From positions 385,333 to 449,332 of the forward strand of contig NZ_JAHKNI010000001.1 in NCBI RefSeq assembly GCF_018860155.1: 64,000 bases of DNA. The letters are read 5' to 3'. The DNA comes from Nocardia albiluteola (GTDB taxonomy: Bacteria > Actinomycetota > Actinomycetes > Mycobacteriales > Mycobacteriaceae). The first letter of the stretch is position 1; every line of letters begins with the position of its first letter. The translations under genes and the position numbers were made by a program. A model generated the notes under the pieces. The model was not told the DNA's origin and did not search any database. It saw only the letters and a program-made list of their open reading frames with translations. This document shows positions 1 through 11,983 of the stretch, piece after piece.

Positions 1-2
1 TG

Positions 3-2778
<2,776 letters not shown>

Positions 2779-2797
2779 TCGTCCGCGAGGACGGGAC

Positions 2798-4360
2798 TCA
2801 GCCCCAGACCATGTAGTGGTACTTGGCCACCGCGGCAGCCAGCGCGAACACCGTCGCCGCGACGACGGCGATTGCCGGACCGCGCACCGGAGTCGTCCCC
2901 CCGGTATTGGTCAGCCGCAACGGTATCCAGCGCAGCAGCACCGCGAAGCCCACGATGGCCAGCGGCACGAAGTACCGGCCCTGCACGCCGTCGATGAGGT
3001 AGTAGCCGACCGGCGAGAACGACATGTACAGCGTCACATAGATCATCGCGACACTCGCCGCGATCGTCAGCCCGACCAGCACGGCCCGCAGCTGCGCCGC
3101 CGAAAGCCGCTCGGCGATACCGACGCTCACCGCGAAGGCCAGCAGGCACGCCAGAATCGAGATCGCGGGCACATCGATGTAGGCGAAGCCGAGCTGACCG
3201 AAGAACTCGGTGAACCAGTTGTTGTCGCGCAGCCAGATGCTGTGCTCGAAGGTGTGGGCAAAATGCAGTGGATGCGTGAGGATCTGATGGAGCTGATCCC
3301 CGGTGCGCACCGAATACCACTGCGCCGGTGGGCGCATCAGGCCCATGCCGTCCCCGGTCTTTGCCGCGATCTTCATCCACCCCGCGAACAGCACGGCGCC
3401 CAGGACCGCGAAGCCCCACGGGATCCAGCGCAGCGGCCCGCGGAATCCGTACCGCCGCGCCGGAATCAGCGCGACCAGCATCGCGAGCAGCACGTAGGTC
3501 GGCTTGCTCAGCGGCAGCGCGAGGGTGGCCAGCAGCGCCGCCGCGACCTCGCCCCGGGACAGCTTCGCATCCAGGAACAGGCCCTTGACCAGCAGGCACG
3601 ACACCAGGATCGCCAGGGCATTGGTCATGGTGTCCGCGGTGACCGTCCCGGCCTGGAACAGTGCGATCGGCAGCACCGTCACGGTGAACGCGAGCCACTG
3701 CACCCGGTACCCGCGCAGCGCGCGCAGCGCGAATCCGACGATCACCAGATAGGCCAGCAGCCCGGCCAGGCGGGTCAGCATGACGGTCTGCCCGACGCTC
3801 ATGCCGGTCGCCCCGGCGAGCCGGATGGCAAGGGCCGCCGGCACATACGGCACCGGGGAGTACGCCGCGGTATTGGTGAACCACATCGGCTTGGTCGCCG
3901 AACTCACTGGGGCGTCGCCGAGCCGGTCGTACGCGTCCCGGCCCGCCGAGAGCGGCGCGGGCTCCTGTGGCTTGCGGTTGTAGTCCTTGAACGCGTAGTT
4001 CATCATCGCGTCCACGGTCAGCGGGATCTGGCCGCCGTAGGACACGCCGCGGTCGTCGGCGATGCGCTCGGGCAGGAATCCGCCCTGCGCGACCTGATAC
4101 GCCCGGCCGAACTGGGTGATCTCGTCATGACCCCAGAACGGCGGTGTGACCACGCTGAACACCGCGCCGAAGACGGCGGCGACCACGACGAAGGCCGCCG
4201 CGCCCAGCCCCAGATGCCGCTGCACCCAGCAGATCGCGGCGCGCAGCGCACCGGGTCTCGGGGGTGAATCGTCCCGTTCGACGGCGTTGTCCGGCGTCTC
4301 GGGAGAAGGACGAGGGTCGTCGCCGGGCACGGCCTGCACCGGCTCCGCCTGCGTCGTCAT
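2798..4360 (-). CDS. DUF2142 polytopic membrane protein
   Basis: A 520-residue integral membrane protein matching the DUF2142 family: a cytoplasmic Pro-rich head of about 45 residues, a first membrane span near 50-72, a large extracytoplasmic loop containing FWGHDEITQFGRAYQ, then many further spans. The family resembles GT-C-type glycosyltransferases and often sits among surface polysaccharide genes; the Asp/Glu in the first loop would fit that fold. Its start overlaps the stop of the upstream glycosyltransferase by 4 nt (ATGA), so the two are translationally coupled. A role in cell-wall glycan modification is inferred from context only. Confidence 0.8.
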   Translation of the reverse strand: MTTQAEPVQAVPGDDPRPSPETPDNAVERDDSPPRPGALRAAICWVQRHLGLGAAAFVVVAAVFGAVFSVVTPPFWGHDEITQFGRAYQVAQGGFLPERIADDRGVSYGGQIPLTVDAMMNYAFKDYNRKPQEPAPLSAGRDAYDRLGDAPVSSATKPMWFTNTAAYSPVPYVPAALAIRLAGATGMSVGQTVMLTRLAGLLAYLVIVGFALRALRGYRVQWLAFTVTVLPIALFQAGTVTADTMTNALAILVSCLLVKGLFLDAKLSRGEVAAALLATLALPLSKPTYVLLAMLVALIPARRYGFRGPLRWIPWGFAVLGAVLFAGWMKIAAKTGDGMGLMRPPAQWYSVRTGDQLHQILTHPLHFAHTFEHSIWLRDNNWFTEFFGQLGFAYIDVPAISILACLLAFAVSVGIAERLSAAQLRAVLVGLTIAASVAMIYVTLYMSFSPVGYYLIDGVQGRYFVPLAIVGFAVLLRWIPLRLTNTGGTTPVRGPAIAVVAATVFALAAAVAKYHYMVWG

Positions 4361-5391
4361 CGGGCCTGTCCCAGCCCCGCCGGGGTCTCCACGCGCAGCG
4401 GCGCCTGCTCGTGCCGCGGGTCCGCGCCGTTTTCGGATCGGGCGGAAGCGCCGAATTCCGCGCCCACGGCCGAATAACGCAGATACATCAGCCGCGCCGC
4501 CTCGTGCCGGGACCGGCGGATGCCGTCCAGGATCAGGCCCGCGGTCCAGGCCAGGCTGCCCAGCAGCAGCAGGGTGAAGGCCAGGAACAGCGTCGGGAAC
4601 CGCGGCACCTGGTGGATTTGATAGAACTGCACGATGATCGGCACGGTCAGGATGATCGAAATGATCCAGGCCAGCGTGCCGAACAGCCCGTAGAACGCGA
4701 CCGGGCGCTCGTGCCGGGCCAGTCCGATGATCAGGGCCAGAATCTTGAAGCCGTCGTGATAGGTGCGCAGCTTGGATTCGCTGCCCGCGGGCCGATCCCG
4801 GAAGCCGACCGGGACCTGCGTCTGCGGGACCCGCAGGTGCAGGGTATGCACGGTCAGCTCGGTCTCGATCTCGAATTCGCGCGATACCGCGGGGAAACTC
4901 TTGACGAATCGGCGTGAGAACACTCGATAGCCCGAGAGCATGTCCTCGACGTTATCGCCGAAGACCTTGCCAACCACGCCGTTGAGCACTTTGTTGCCGG
5001 TTTCGTGGCCCGCGCGGTAGGCCTGGGCGCCCTCGTCCTCGCGGCGCACGCCCAGCACGTGGTCGTAGGGCCCGGAAAGCAGCGTCTCGATCATCAGCGG
5101 CGCGGCGCCGGCGTCATAGGTGTCGTCGCCGTCGATCATCAGATAGACGTCGGCCTCGATATCGGCGAAGGCGCGGCGCACGACATTGCCCTTGCCCTTG
5201 ACGGTTTCGGTGCGCACGATCGCGCCGGCCTCGCGGGCCCGCTCCGCGGTCGCGTCGGTGCTGCGATTGTCGTAGACGTAGACGACCATGCTGGGCACGG
5301 CGGCCTTCAGGTCGCTGACGACCTTGGCGACCGCGGCCTCCTCGTTATGGCACGGCACAATGGCGGCGATTCGGAGTTCGGTGGGGTGCAC
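4357..5391 (-). CDS. GT2 glycosyltransferase, polyprenyl-phosphate sugar synthase type, with two C-terminal membrane spans
   Basis: Family 2 glycosyltransferase with the fold of dolichol/polyprenyl-phosphate mannosyl- or glucosyltransferases. It has the N-terminal PCHNE, metal-binding DGDD at 87-90, and two hydrophobic segments near residues 240 and 275 as in membrane-anchored DPMS-like enzymes. It probably transfers a sugar to a lipid phosphate that a membrane GT-C enzyme then uses. Start is GTG at 5391. It is coupled by a 4-nt overlap to the DUF2142 gene and divergent from a GtrA flippase-like gene, a classic trio for sugar modification through lipid carriers. Confidence 0.85.
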   Translation of the reverse strand: MHPTELRIAAIVPCHNEEAAVAKVVSDLKAAVPSMVVYVYDNRSTDATAERAREAGAIVRTETVKGKGNVVRRAFADIEADVYLMIDGDDTYDAGAAPLMIETLLSGPYDHVLGVRREDEGAQAYRAGHETGNKVLNGVVGKVFGDNVEDMLSGYRVFSRRFVKSFPAVSREFEIETELTVHTLHLRVPQTQVPVGFRDRPAGSESKLRTYHDGFKILALIIGLARHERPVAFYGLFGTLAWIISIILTVPIIVQFYQIHQVPRFPTLFLAFTLLLLGSLAWTAGLILDGIRRSRHEAARLMYLRYSAVGAEFGASARSENGADPRHEQAPLRVETPAGLGQAR

Positions 5392-5506
5392 CCCGTCAAT
5401 CCCTCATTCGATCCGACGGTGAAATACGAACACCGGGAGGTTACAGGGGAGCGGTACGGACGCGCCCGGTAACCCGGTGGAACGCCCGGGTTGGTACCGT
5501 CGCCGG

Positions 5507-6016
5507 GTGCCCAGCAGTGAGACCGTGACGGAGTCGGCGCGGCTGTCCGGCGCCCCTCTTTTCCGCAGGCTGATATCCGCATTCCGGACCGGCGGCGCGT
5601 TTCTGGTCGTCGGAGCCCTGGGCTTCCTGGTCGACGCGGGAACATACAACCTGCTGGTGTTCTGGGGCGGCCACGGCGTTTTGTATCACGTGCCGCTGGT
5701 CGCGAAGATCATCTCGATCGCGGTGGCGTCGGTGGTCACCTACTTCGGCAATAAATGGTGGACCTTCGCGCACAAGAAGGGCGGCAGCGCCGCGCGCGAG
5801 TACCTGCTCTACACGGTGTTCAACGTGATCGCGATCGGTCTGCAGCTGGGGTGCCTCGGTTTCTCCCGCTATGTGCTGCACCTGTCGACACCGCTGTCGG
5901 ACAATATTTCGGGCACACTCATCGGCCAGATCGTCGCGGTGATCTTCCGATATTGGGCATATGACAAGTTCGTGTTCACCGGCGCGGCGGCAGCCCGATC
6001 CGGCGCGGACGCGTGA
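5507..6016 (+). CDS. GtrA family four-span membrane protein
   Basis: GtrA-like proteins are small four-helix membrane proteins proposed to flip undecaprenyl-phosphate-linked sugars. Four hydrophobic segments are visible, with the family-typical GFLVDAGTYNLLV in the first and a basic FGNKWWTF after the second. The start is uncertain: GTG 5507 (used here, 169 residues) or GTG 5477, 10 codons upstream. It is followed 112 bp later by glfT2 on the same strand and faces the DPMS-like gene. Confidence 0.85.
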   Translation: MPSSETVTESARLSGAPLFRRLISAFRTGGAFLVVGALGFLVDAGTYNLLVFWGGHGVLYHVPLVAKIISIAVASVVTYFGNKWWTFAHKKGGSAAREYLLYTVFNVIAIGLQLGCLGFSRYVLHLSTPLSDNISGTLIGQIVAVIFRYWAYDKFVFTGAAAARSGADA

Positions 6017-6127
6017 ATCGGCGATAATGGTTGCCGCCACAACGAGCAGATTCCGCGGTTGCAGCGCGGTGACCGCGGGTACTCCGCGGCGACGAATGGC
6101 ACAGACACACACACGAGGGAATCCAGT

Positions 6128-8020
6128 ATGGAGCAGTCGGCTGGCCAGGCCGTAACCGAGAACGACCGTCCCGCCGTCCCCGCACCCGATGCACAGCTCG
6201 CCGCGGACCGGCTGGTGCTGGCGCGCGGCGTGTTCACCGGCCCGGCACCCAAGATCAGCGACGAGCTGTACGTGGTGGTCAGGGGCAAGGCGCAGCGCGA
6301 GCGGCTGACGATGCGGCTGGACAAGGGCGCCAGCGCGCACACCAACACCTACTTCGGCCGGTTCGCCGCCAGCTACTGGCAGCGCTGGACGACGGTGACC
6401 GAGGTCGAGGTCGGCGTGACGCTCGAGGTCGCCGGACGGGCGCACGTGCGCCTCGCGGCCTCCGACATTGCCGGGCATCGTCGCATCATCGACTCCGCCG
6501 AGCTGCGCGCCGACGGGCGCGTGGTGCTGCGCGCGCCGCTGGACCAGTACGTGGACGGCGGCGCGCTGTGGCTCGAATTCGACGCGGTCGGAGGCGAACT
6601 CGGCATCAGCGAGCTGGCCTGGACCGCGTCCGCGCCGGAACAGCTGCGGCCGTTGGCCATTGCGATCTGCACCTTCAACCGCGCCGAGGATTGCGCGAAT
6701 ACCGTTGCGGCGCTGGCCTCGGACCCCGTCGTGCTGGGCGCGATCGACGCGGTGTACGTGGTGGACCAGGGCAGCGACCTGGTCGAGAACCGGCCGCTGT
6801 ACCGGGAAATCGCGCCGCGTTTCGCCGACAAGCTGCGGTACATCCGCCAGCCGAATCTCGGTGGCGCGGGCGGTTTCACGCGCGGGCTGTACGAGGTGAC
6901 CGACGCCGAGACGCGGGTCGAGGGCGCCGAGCACGCCGACATCATCCTGATGGACGACGACATCCTGTGTGAGCCCGAGACGGTGCTGCGCCTGCGCGCC
7001 TTCGCCAATCTGACCGTCGAGCCGACGCTGGTGGGCGCGCAGATGCTGTTCCTGCTCAACCCCGACTACCTCAACGTCGGCGCCGAGGAGGTGCACCTGG
7101 GCGAGCTCAAGCACGGGCAGAAGGTGCCCAAGGCGCTGCGCAACACCAGCATGCTCAAGAAGAACCAGGAGCGCCGCGTCGACGCCGGCTACAACGCCTG
7201 GTGGACCTGCCTGATCCCGGCTGAGGTGGTGGCCCGGATCGGGCTGCCGCTGCCGATCTTCTTCCAGTGGGACGACGTCGAATACGGCGTGCGGGCCCGC
7301 GAGGCCGGATTCGTGACGGTGACGCTGCCCAATGCCGCGGTCTGGCACGCCGACTTCTACTGGAAGGACTACGACGACTGGGCGCGCTACTTCAGCATGC
7401 GCAATTCGCTCATCGTCGGGTCGATGCACACCGATCTGGATCCGAAAGCCATTACGCGCCAGCTGTTCCGCAATATCGCCGAACACCTGGTCGCGATGCA
7501 GTACGGTCTGGTGCACACCACGCTGCAGGGCATCGAGGACTTCCTGCGCGGGCCGAAGGTGTTGCAGGACGGTGGAATTGCCGCCCTGGCCGCAGCGCGC
7601 GGCGGGCGCGCGGACTATCCCGAGACGATCAAGCATGAGGCCGCGACGGCCCCGGTCCGGTCGGCCGACATCCAGGTGCGCCGCGACGTGGGCGATCCGA
7701 GCCGCCCGCTGCTGGTGCTGATCAAGCGGGCGGTGCAGCAGTGGACCGGGCGTACCCAGCCCGGCCTCAAGTCCATCACCCGCGAGGACGCGCACTGGTG
7801 GCACGTCGGGCTGTTCGACCATGTGATGGTGACCGACGCCTCCCAGTCCGGCGTGCGCATCCGCCGCCGCGACAAGGCCAAGGCGCGCGCGCTGCTGCTG
7901 CGCACGATCCTGGTGATGCGCCGGCTGCGGCGCGAGCTGCCCGAGCTCAGCCGCCAATACCGCGCCGCCGTACCGGAACTCATCGCCCGGGACAACTGGG
8001 AGCGCCTCTACAAGCAGTAG
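6128..8020 (+). CDS. glfT2: Galactofuranosyltransferase GlfT2
   Basis: Polymerising UDP-galactofuranosyltransferase that extends the arabinogalactan galactan with alternating beta-1,5 and beta-1,6 Galf units at the inner membrane. The 630-residue protein has an N-terminal beta-rich domain, the GT-A metal site DDD at 276-278, NAWW near 357, the WDDVEYG segment (381-387) holding the catalytic acid region, and a conserved His407, followed by the helical C-terminus. ATG 6128 is chosen because GAGGGA precedes it; the frame is open 23 codons further upstream. Length and order match mycobacterial GlfT2. The partner initiating enzyme GlfT1 lies at 11.1-12.0 kb. Confidence 0.95.
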   Translation: MEQSAGQAVTENDRPAVPAPDAQLAADRLVLARGVFTGPAPKISDELYVVVRGKAQRERLTMRLDKGASAHTNTYFGRFAASYWQRWTTVTEVEVGVTLEVAGRAHVRLAASDIAGHRRIIDSAELRADGRVVLRAPLDQYVDGGALWLEFDAVGGELGISELAWTASAPEQLRPLAIAICTFNRAEDCANTVAALASDPVVLGAIDAVYVVDQGSDLVENRPLYREIAPRFADKLRYIRQPNLGGAGGFTRGLYEVTDAETRVEGAEHADIILMDDDILCEPETVLRLRAFANLTVEPTLVGAQMLFLLNPDYLNVGAEEVHLGELKHGQKVPKALRNTSMLKKNQERRVDAGYNAWWTCLIPAEVVARIGLPLPIFFQWDDVEYGVRAREAGFVTVTLPNAAVWHADFYWKDYDDWARYFSMRNSLIVGSMHTDLDPKAITRQLFRNIAEHLVAMQYGLVHTTLQGIEDFLRGPKVLQDGGIAALAAARGGRADYPETIKHEAATAPVRSADIQVRRDVGDPSRPLLVLIKRAVQQWTGRTQPGLKSITREDAHWWHVGLFDHVMVTDASQSGVRIRRRDKAKARALLLRTILVMRRLRRELPELSRQYRAAVPELIARDNWERLYKQ

Positions 8021-8194
8021 TTCGCCGTTCGCCGCCGCCCGGATCCGCGCGAGCCGCCGGTACCGCGATCCGTCGTCCGATCAACGAGTTCGCTCGGCAG
8101 TGACCAGGATTCGGGCCCGAGTCGGTGGCGGCCGGACGGGAAGCCACCGCCGGGTGCCGACCTGGGTCGGTCACGGCGGCGGCATCGGGCTTTG

Positions 8195-8641
8195 CTAGCC
8201 CCCGGACGACCCCGTCGGGCGCTGCGGGGAGTTGTCCACCTGCGCGCCCCGGTACTGGATTCCGATCGCCATCGTCGGGGTCGACGGTCCGGGCACCATC
8301 AGCGGGGGCTGAAACTCCACGGTGCCGTCCGGCTTGGTGATCGGCGGCTGTGCCTGCTGGGTGAGCGGCCCGGGCACGTTCATGCAGTTGTATCCGATGG
8401 TCGCCGTCGCGTGCGGATGCACGTAGGCGACCCCCGAAACGCTCATGGCGCCCTGGGAACACTCGACGACGGCGTTCACCCGGTAGGTGTCCCGGTCGTT
8501 GTCGTTGCGGCACTTGAATCCGTCGCACGAGACCCCGGGCGCCAGCTGTTGCGGGGCGGCCGCGGCGAAGGGCGGCGCCGCGACGAGGATGGTCGCGAAC
8601 GCCGCCGCCGCACCGAGACCGAATGTGACACTGCTACGCAT
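8195..8641 (-). CDS. Small secreted protein with Pro-rich tail
   Basis: Unrecognised 148-residue exported protein. ATG 8641 is chosen because AGGAAAGG lies just upstream and the following residues form a signal peptide with an Ala-rich cleavage zone near residue 30. The mature part has a CDGFKC and later single cysteines likely to be oxidised outside the cell, then a Pro/Gln/Thr-rich tail. It converges on glfT2 (174-bp gap with only a weak inverted repeat). Confidence 0.7.
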   Translation of the reverse strand: MRSSVTFGLGAAAAFATILVAAPPFAAAAPQQLAPGVSCDGFKCRNDNDRDTYRVNAVVECSQGAMSVSGVAYVHPHATATIGYNCMNVPGPLTQQAQPPITKPDGTVEFQPPLMVPGPSTPTMAIGIQYRGAQVDNSPQRPTGSSGG

Positions 8642-8709
8642 GTCTGCCTTTCCTGGATGCCCGACCCGCATTCAGGATATCGGCGACCGGTCGGCCTCGA
8701 ATTTCTCTT

Positions 8710-9558
8710 TTACAGGAACAGGTCCGTGGTGAGCGGGCCGTCGCCGGGGACAACACGGTATTTGTCGAGGTCGGTGATGCCGTGGGCGGCCATCACCTCG
8801 TCGTCTATGAAGAAGTTGCCGCTGGTGTCCTTCGCGGGGGAGGTCAGCACCAGGTAGGCGGCGTCGGCGTAGATGTCGGGGGTGCGGGAGGTGGAGACCA
8901 TCTCCTCGCCGCCGAGCAGATTGCGCACGGCCGCCGTGGCGATCGTGGTGCGCGGCCACAGCGAGTTCACCCCGATGCCGTACTTGCGCAGCTCCTCGGC
9001 CAAACCCAGTGTGGTCAGCGACATTCCGTACTTTGCGATGGTGTAGCCGAGCGAGGCGCCCGCCCACTTCGGGTCCAGGTTCAGCGGCGGCGACAGGGTG
9101 AGGATGTGCGGATTGCGGCCCGCCTCGGCGCTGGCCCGCAGCGCCGGAATGCTCAGCTTGGACAGCAGGAAACTGCCGCGGCAGTTGATGTCCTGCATGA
9201 GGTCGTACTTCTTCATCGCCAGGGTCTCGGTGGGCGACAGGTCGATCGCCGAGGCGTTGTTGACCACGATGTCGATGCCGCCGAACCGGTCTACCGTCTC
9301 GGCCACCGCGCGCGCGACGCCCTCGTCGTCGCGGACGTCGCCGACGAACTTGTGTACGGCGCCGCCGGCCTGCTCGAGTTCCGCCGCGGCGGTGTGGATG
9401 GTGCCCGGCAGCTTGGGATGCGGCTGATCGGTCTTGGCGATCAGGGTGATGTTGGCCCCGTCGGCGGCCGCGCGCCGGGCGATCTCCAGCCCGATTCCGC
9501 GGCTGCCGCCCGACATGATCATGGTCCGGCCCGCTAGCGGTTTACCTGCGTCTGTCAT
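8710..9558 (-). CDS. Short-chain dehydrogenase, HSDL2-like
   Basis: NAD(P)-dependent SDR of the classical type, closest in pattern to the SDR domain of hydroxysteroid dehydrogenase-like protein 2. Cofactor motif SGGSRGIG at 16-23, NNAS at 100-103, SPPLN near 156-160 and catalytic Tyr172/Lys176 are all present. The protein (282 residues) lacks the C-terminal SCP2 domain of the animal enzyme. ATG 9558 has GGAG 8 nt upstream; longer forms start in non-coding-like sequence. A palindromic operator candidate lies about 110 bp upstream. Substrate probably a fatty-acyl or steroid-like alcohol, unproven. Confidence 0.88.
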   Translation of the reverse strand: MTDAGKPLAGRTMIMSGGSRGIGLEIARRAAADGANITLIAKTDQPHPKLPGTIHTAAAELEQAGGAVHKFVGDVRDDEGVARAVAETVDRFGGIDIVVNNASAIDLSPTETLAMKKYDLMQDINCRGSFLLSKLSIPALRASAEAGRNPHILTLSPPLNLDPKWAGASLGYTIAKYGMSLTTLGLAEELRKYGIGVNSLWPRTTIATAAVRNLLGGEEMVSTSRTPDIYADAAYLVLTSPAKDTSGNFFIDDEVMAAHGITDLDKYRVVPGDGPLTTDLFL

Positions 9559-9642
9559 GCCACAGCTCCAATCTGTGTGCCCGCCCCGCATTCGATGATC
9601 GGTGAGAGGGCGGGCGCCGGTGTCCGGATCTACCAATTCGCA

Positions 9643-9682
9643 CGGTATTGGATACCGGGCCGGGTATGCAACCAGTTGCATA
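9643..9682 (-). promoter_or_regulatory. Two palindromes over a candidate SDR promoter
   Basis: TATGCAAC-CA-GTTGCATA (9665-9682) is a perfect 8-bp-arm palindrome and CGGTAT-TGG-ATACCG (9643-9657) a second with 6-bp arms. On the minus strand TTGCAT inside the first could serve as -35 and TACCGT, 18 bp later, as -10 for the SDR gene at 9558. The first palindrome has the shape of a TetR- or MarR-type operator. Confidence 0.5.
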
Positions 9683-10166
9683 GAGAATCACAGTCGCGGG
9701 TGCACGGGCCGACGATGTTGGTATCCGCCCGCGGGCAGCGCGCACGCGCGGGCCCGGTGGATGGGTCGCGACATCAGATGCGCTGCGGTCCATGAGGAGC
9801 GCACGGGCCGGGACCCAGCCGGTATCGATCGGCCGTGTGTACCCAGCGGGAGCGGCCGGATTCCGGCCGTGCGGAGTGAAGGGGGTCGTTGTCGACCACG
9901 AGAGGAGTCGTCCTTTCGCCGGGCATCGGCCCGCGAAGGGGCTCAATGCAAGTGGGAGAGAGGGGAGAGACATGCGGCGGCGCTGCCCGCGTATGTGGCG
10001 CGCTGTCCGGCCGCGACAATCCGGAAATTCACCTTCACGTTCTCCACCTCCTCGACCTTCCGACTGCCCGGCTGGCCGGGCGAACGACGCGAACTCTGTT
10101 GTCCCGCAGGACTGTTAACACTGTGACAGCCTGCCGCCGTACGCGGCAAACGATTTTCGGCGCGGG
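9683..10166. other. Gap with one possible short ORF
   Basis: No gene is convincing here. On the minus strand a GTG at 10038 preceded by GAGGAGGTGG opens a 31-codon frame ending at 9943. An imperfect inverted repeat around 9914-9938 (TTCGC at one end, GCGAA at the other) could be a hairpin. The rest looks non-coding. Confidence 0.4.
9943..10038 (-). CDS. Possible 31-residue small ORF with strong Shine-Dalgarno
   Basis: The frame starts at GTG 10038 after a near-perfect AGGAGG-type site with about 8 nt spacing and lies about 130 bp downstream of the Pro/Gly-rich gene on the same strand. The peptide starts basic, has a short Ala-rich middle and ends Ser-Pro-Leu-Ser-His-Leu-His. No family recognised; it may be chance. 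Confidence 0.25.
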   Translation of the reverse strand: MKVNFRIVAAGQRATYAGSAAACLSPLSHLH

Positions 10167-11045
10167 CTACGAGCCGGCCACGACCACCAGCAGATTCAGC
10201 AGCACGAGCAGCCCGAGGATGCCCCAGCTGATGTAGAGGAACATCATGCCCGGCGTCTTCTGCGGCACCGGGCCGATCGCGCCGCCGACGAACCAGGTCG
10301 CGGGCGTGCGGTAGAAGACGCGGGTGCTCTGCCCGTCGGCGACGGGCACCACGGCCTCCGCGGTTCCGAAGTCCCACAGCCACTTGGTCTTGACCTGCAC
10401 GTGGTGCTGTCCCGCACCGACGGGGATGTGGGTCATACCCCACTTGGCATTCGGCACCTGCTGCCCGTTGACCAGGATGCGCGGCCCGGTCAGCGCGAGC
10501 ATGAAGGCCATCGGCATGTAGCTGGTGTCCACCACGATGCCCGGCGGTCCCGGTTCGGGGCGGAACTGTACGGGCATCCCCTGCGGCGCACCGTAATTCG
10601 GTGCTCCATACGGATTCGGCTGGCCGCCATAGGGATTCGCGGGCATGCCGCCGAACTGCTGCGGCATACCGGGATTGGGGGCGCCGTAGGGCTGCTGCGG
10701 CATACCGGGATTGGGGGCGCCGTAGGGCTGCTGCGGCATGCCGGGCTGGCCGTAGCCGGGCTGCGGCATGCCCGGAGACGACGCGCCGTGCGGCTGCCCG
10801 TAACCCGGCTGCGGAATTCCGGGGGACGAGGGCCCCTGCGGCTGCGGGTAACCGGGCTGTGGAATGCCCGGCGAGGAGGGCTGTGCGTATCCCGGCTGCG
10901 GCATGCTCGGCGCGGAGGCGCCGTGCGGCTGCGCGCCGTAGGGCCCGTTCCCGTTCGGCGGCTGCGGCGCACCGGGCTGCGGCTGCGGGCTGTTCGGCTG
11001 CCAGGGCTGGCCGTAAGGTGGTTGTCCGCCGTAGGGATTACTCAC
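10167..11045 (-). CDS. Pro/Gly/Gln-repeat protein with C-terminal membrane anchor
   Basis: Unrecognised membrane protein of about 292 residues. The first 150 residues are low-complexity Pro/Gly/Gln/Tyr with repeated PGMPQQPYGAPN and SPGIPQPGY blocks, typical of disordered actinobacterial envelope proteins. A globular beta-rich segment of about 90 residues (ILVNGQQVPNAKWG, carrier- or PEGA-like in look) follows, then a C-terminal hydrophobic helix. GGAGG (11053-11057) lies 7 nt before GTG 11045 but only 1 nt before ATG 11051, so GTG is preferred. It is downstream of glfT1 by 26 bp and probably in the same operon. Confidence 0.7.
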   Translation of the reverse strand: MSNPYGGQPPYGQPWQPNSPQPQPGAPQPPNGNGPYGAQPHGASAPSMPQPGYAQPSSPGIPQPGYPQPQGPSSPGIPQPGYGQPHGASSPGMPQPGYGQPGMPQQPYGAPNPGMPQQPYGAPNPGMPQQFGGMPANPYGGQPNPYGAPNYGAPQGMPVQFRPEPGPPGIVVDTSYMPMAFMLALTGPRILVNGQQVPNAKWGMTHIPVGAGQHHVQVKTKWLWDFGTAEAVVPVADGQSTRVFYRTPATWFVGGAIGPVPQKTPGMMFLYISWGILGLLVLLNLLVVVAGS

Positions 11046-11071
11046 GGCCATGCCTCCAAGAACGAGCTGAT

Positions 11072-11983
11072 CTATCCGGGTTTGTGGAACTGCTCGCGCC
11101 GACCCAGGCGCCGCAGTCGCAGCCATTCTCGCAGACCCGCCGGATCCTTTTGCTGTACGAGGAAGAACCAGGAGAATCGGGCCCACTCCTGCGGCAGCAA
11201 CTTACGCATACCCGGCTGTGACATCAGATAACCGCGGTTGCGATAGGTGAAATACCTTTTGACCGGATCGTCCGGATATTGGGTGTGCATGCGGCCGCCG
11301 AGAATCGGCTTGAATTCGGCGGATCCGTTGGGATGCAGATAGGCCGTGCGCAGGCAAGTGCCGAACGGCAGGCCCGAGCGCACCAGCCGCCGGTGCACCT
11401 CCACCTCGTCGCCGCGCACGAACAGGCGCAGATCCGGCACACCGATCACATCTACCGCGCGCCCGGAGATCAGTGCGCCGTTGAACAGCGAGGCGATGCC
11501 GGGCAGGAAATCCTCGTCCTGGCTGTCGGAATCGGAGTACAGCTCCGATCGCTTGCGCCGCCACACCACGCCGCGGCGCAGCGGGAACGCGAGCTGATCG
11601 GGATCCTCGATATCGCACACCACTGGGGACACCTCGGCCAGGCCGTGCTTGTCCGCGCAGTCGAGCAGGGTAGCCAGCACCTCGGGGCCCTCGGGGCGGC
11701 CATCGTCGTCGGCCAGCCACACCCAGTCCGCGCCGAGCGTCAGGGCGTGCAGCATGCCCAGCGCGAAACCGCCTGCGCCGCCGAGGTTGTGCTCCGATCC
11801 CAGGTAGGTCGATTCCACCGGCTGCGCCCGGACCAGCTCGCCCACCTCGGGCTCGTTGGCATTGTCGACCACGATCAGATGATCGATCGGGTGCGTCTGC
11901 GCGGTGAGCACTTTCAGCGATTCCGCTAGCAATTCCCGGCGCTTGTGGGTGACAACCACCGCGACGATGCGGGACTGCGTCAT
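11072..11983 (-). CDS. glfT1: Galactofuranosyltransferase GlfT1
   Basis: Initiating UDP-Galf transferase that adds the first two galactofuranose units to the rhamnosyl-GlcNAc-decaprenyl-diphosphate linker; GlfT2 then elongates. The 303-residue protein matches mycobacterial GlfT1 in length, with GT-A metal site DDD at 92-94, HNLGGAGG near 65-72 shared with GlfT2, and a late YRNRGY segment. ATG 11983 overlaps the stop of wzt by 4 nt. In M. tuberculosis the same order wzm-wzt-glfT1 is found, supporting the assignment. Confidence 0.93.
   Translation of the reverse strand: MTQSRIVAVVVTHKRRELLAESLKVLTAQTHPIDHLIVVDNANEPEVGELVRAQPVESTYLGSEHNLGGAGGFALGMLHALTLGADWVWLADDDGRPEGPEVLATLLDCADKHGLAEVSPVVCDIEDPDQLAFPLRRGVVWRRKRSELYSDSDSQDEDFLPGIASLFNGALISGRAVDVIGVPDLRLFVRGDEVEVHRRLVRSGLPFGTCLRTAYLHPNGSAEFKPILGGRMHTQYPDDPVKRYFTYRNRGYLMSQPGMRKLLPQEWARFSWFFLVQQKDPAGLREWLRLRRLGRREQFHKPG

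Noticed and set aside
5441..7957. 838-codon minus-strand frame opposite gtrA and glfT2
   Set aside because: His/Arg/Gln-biased shadow of GlfT2, typical of high-GC antisense frames; no domain.
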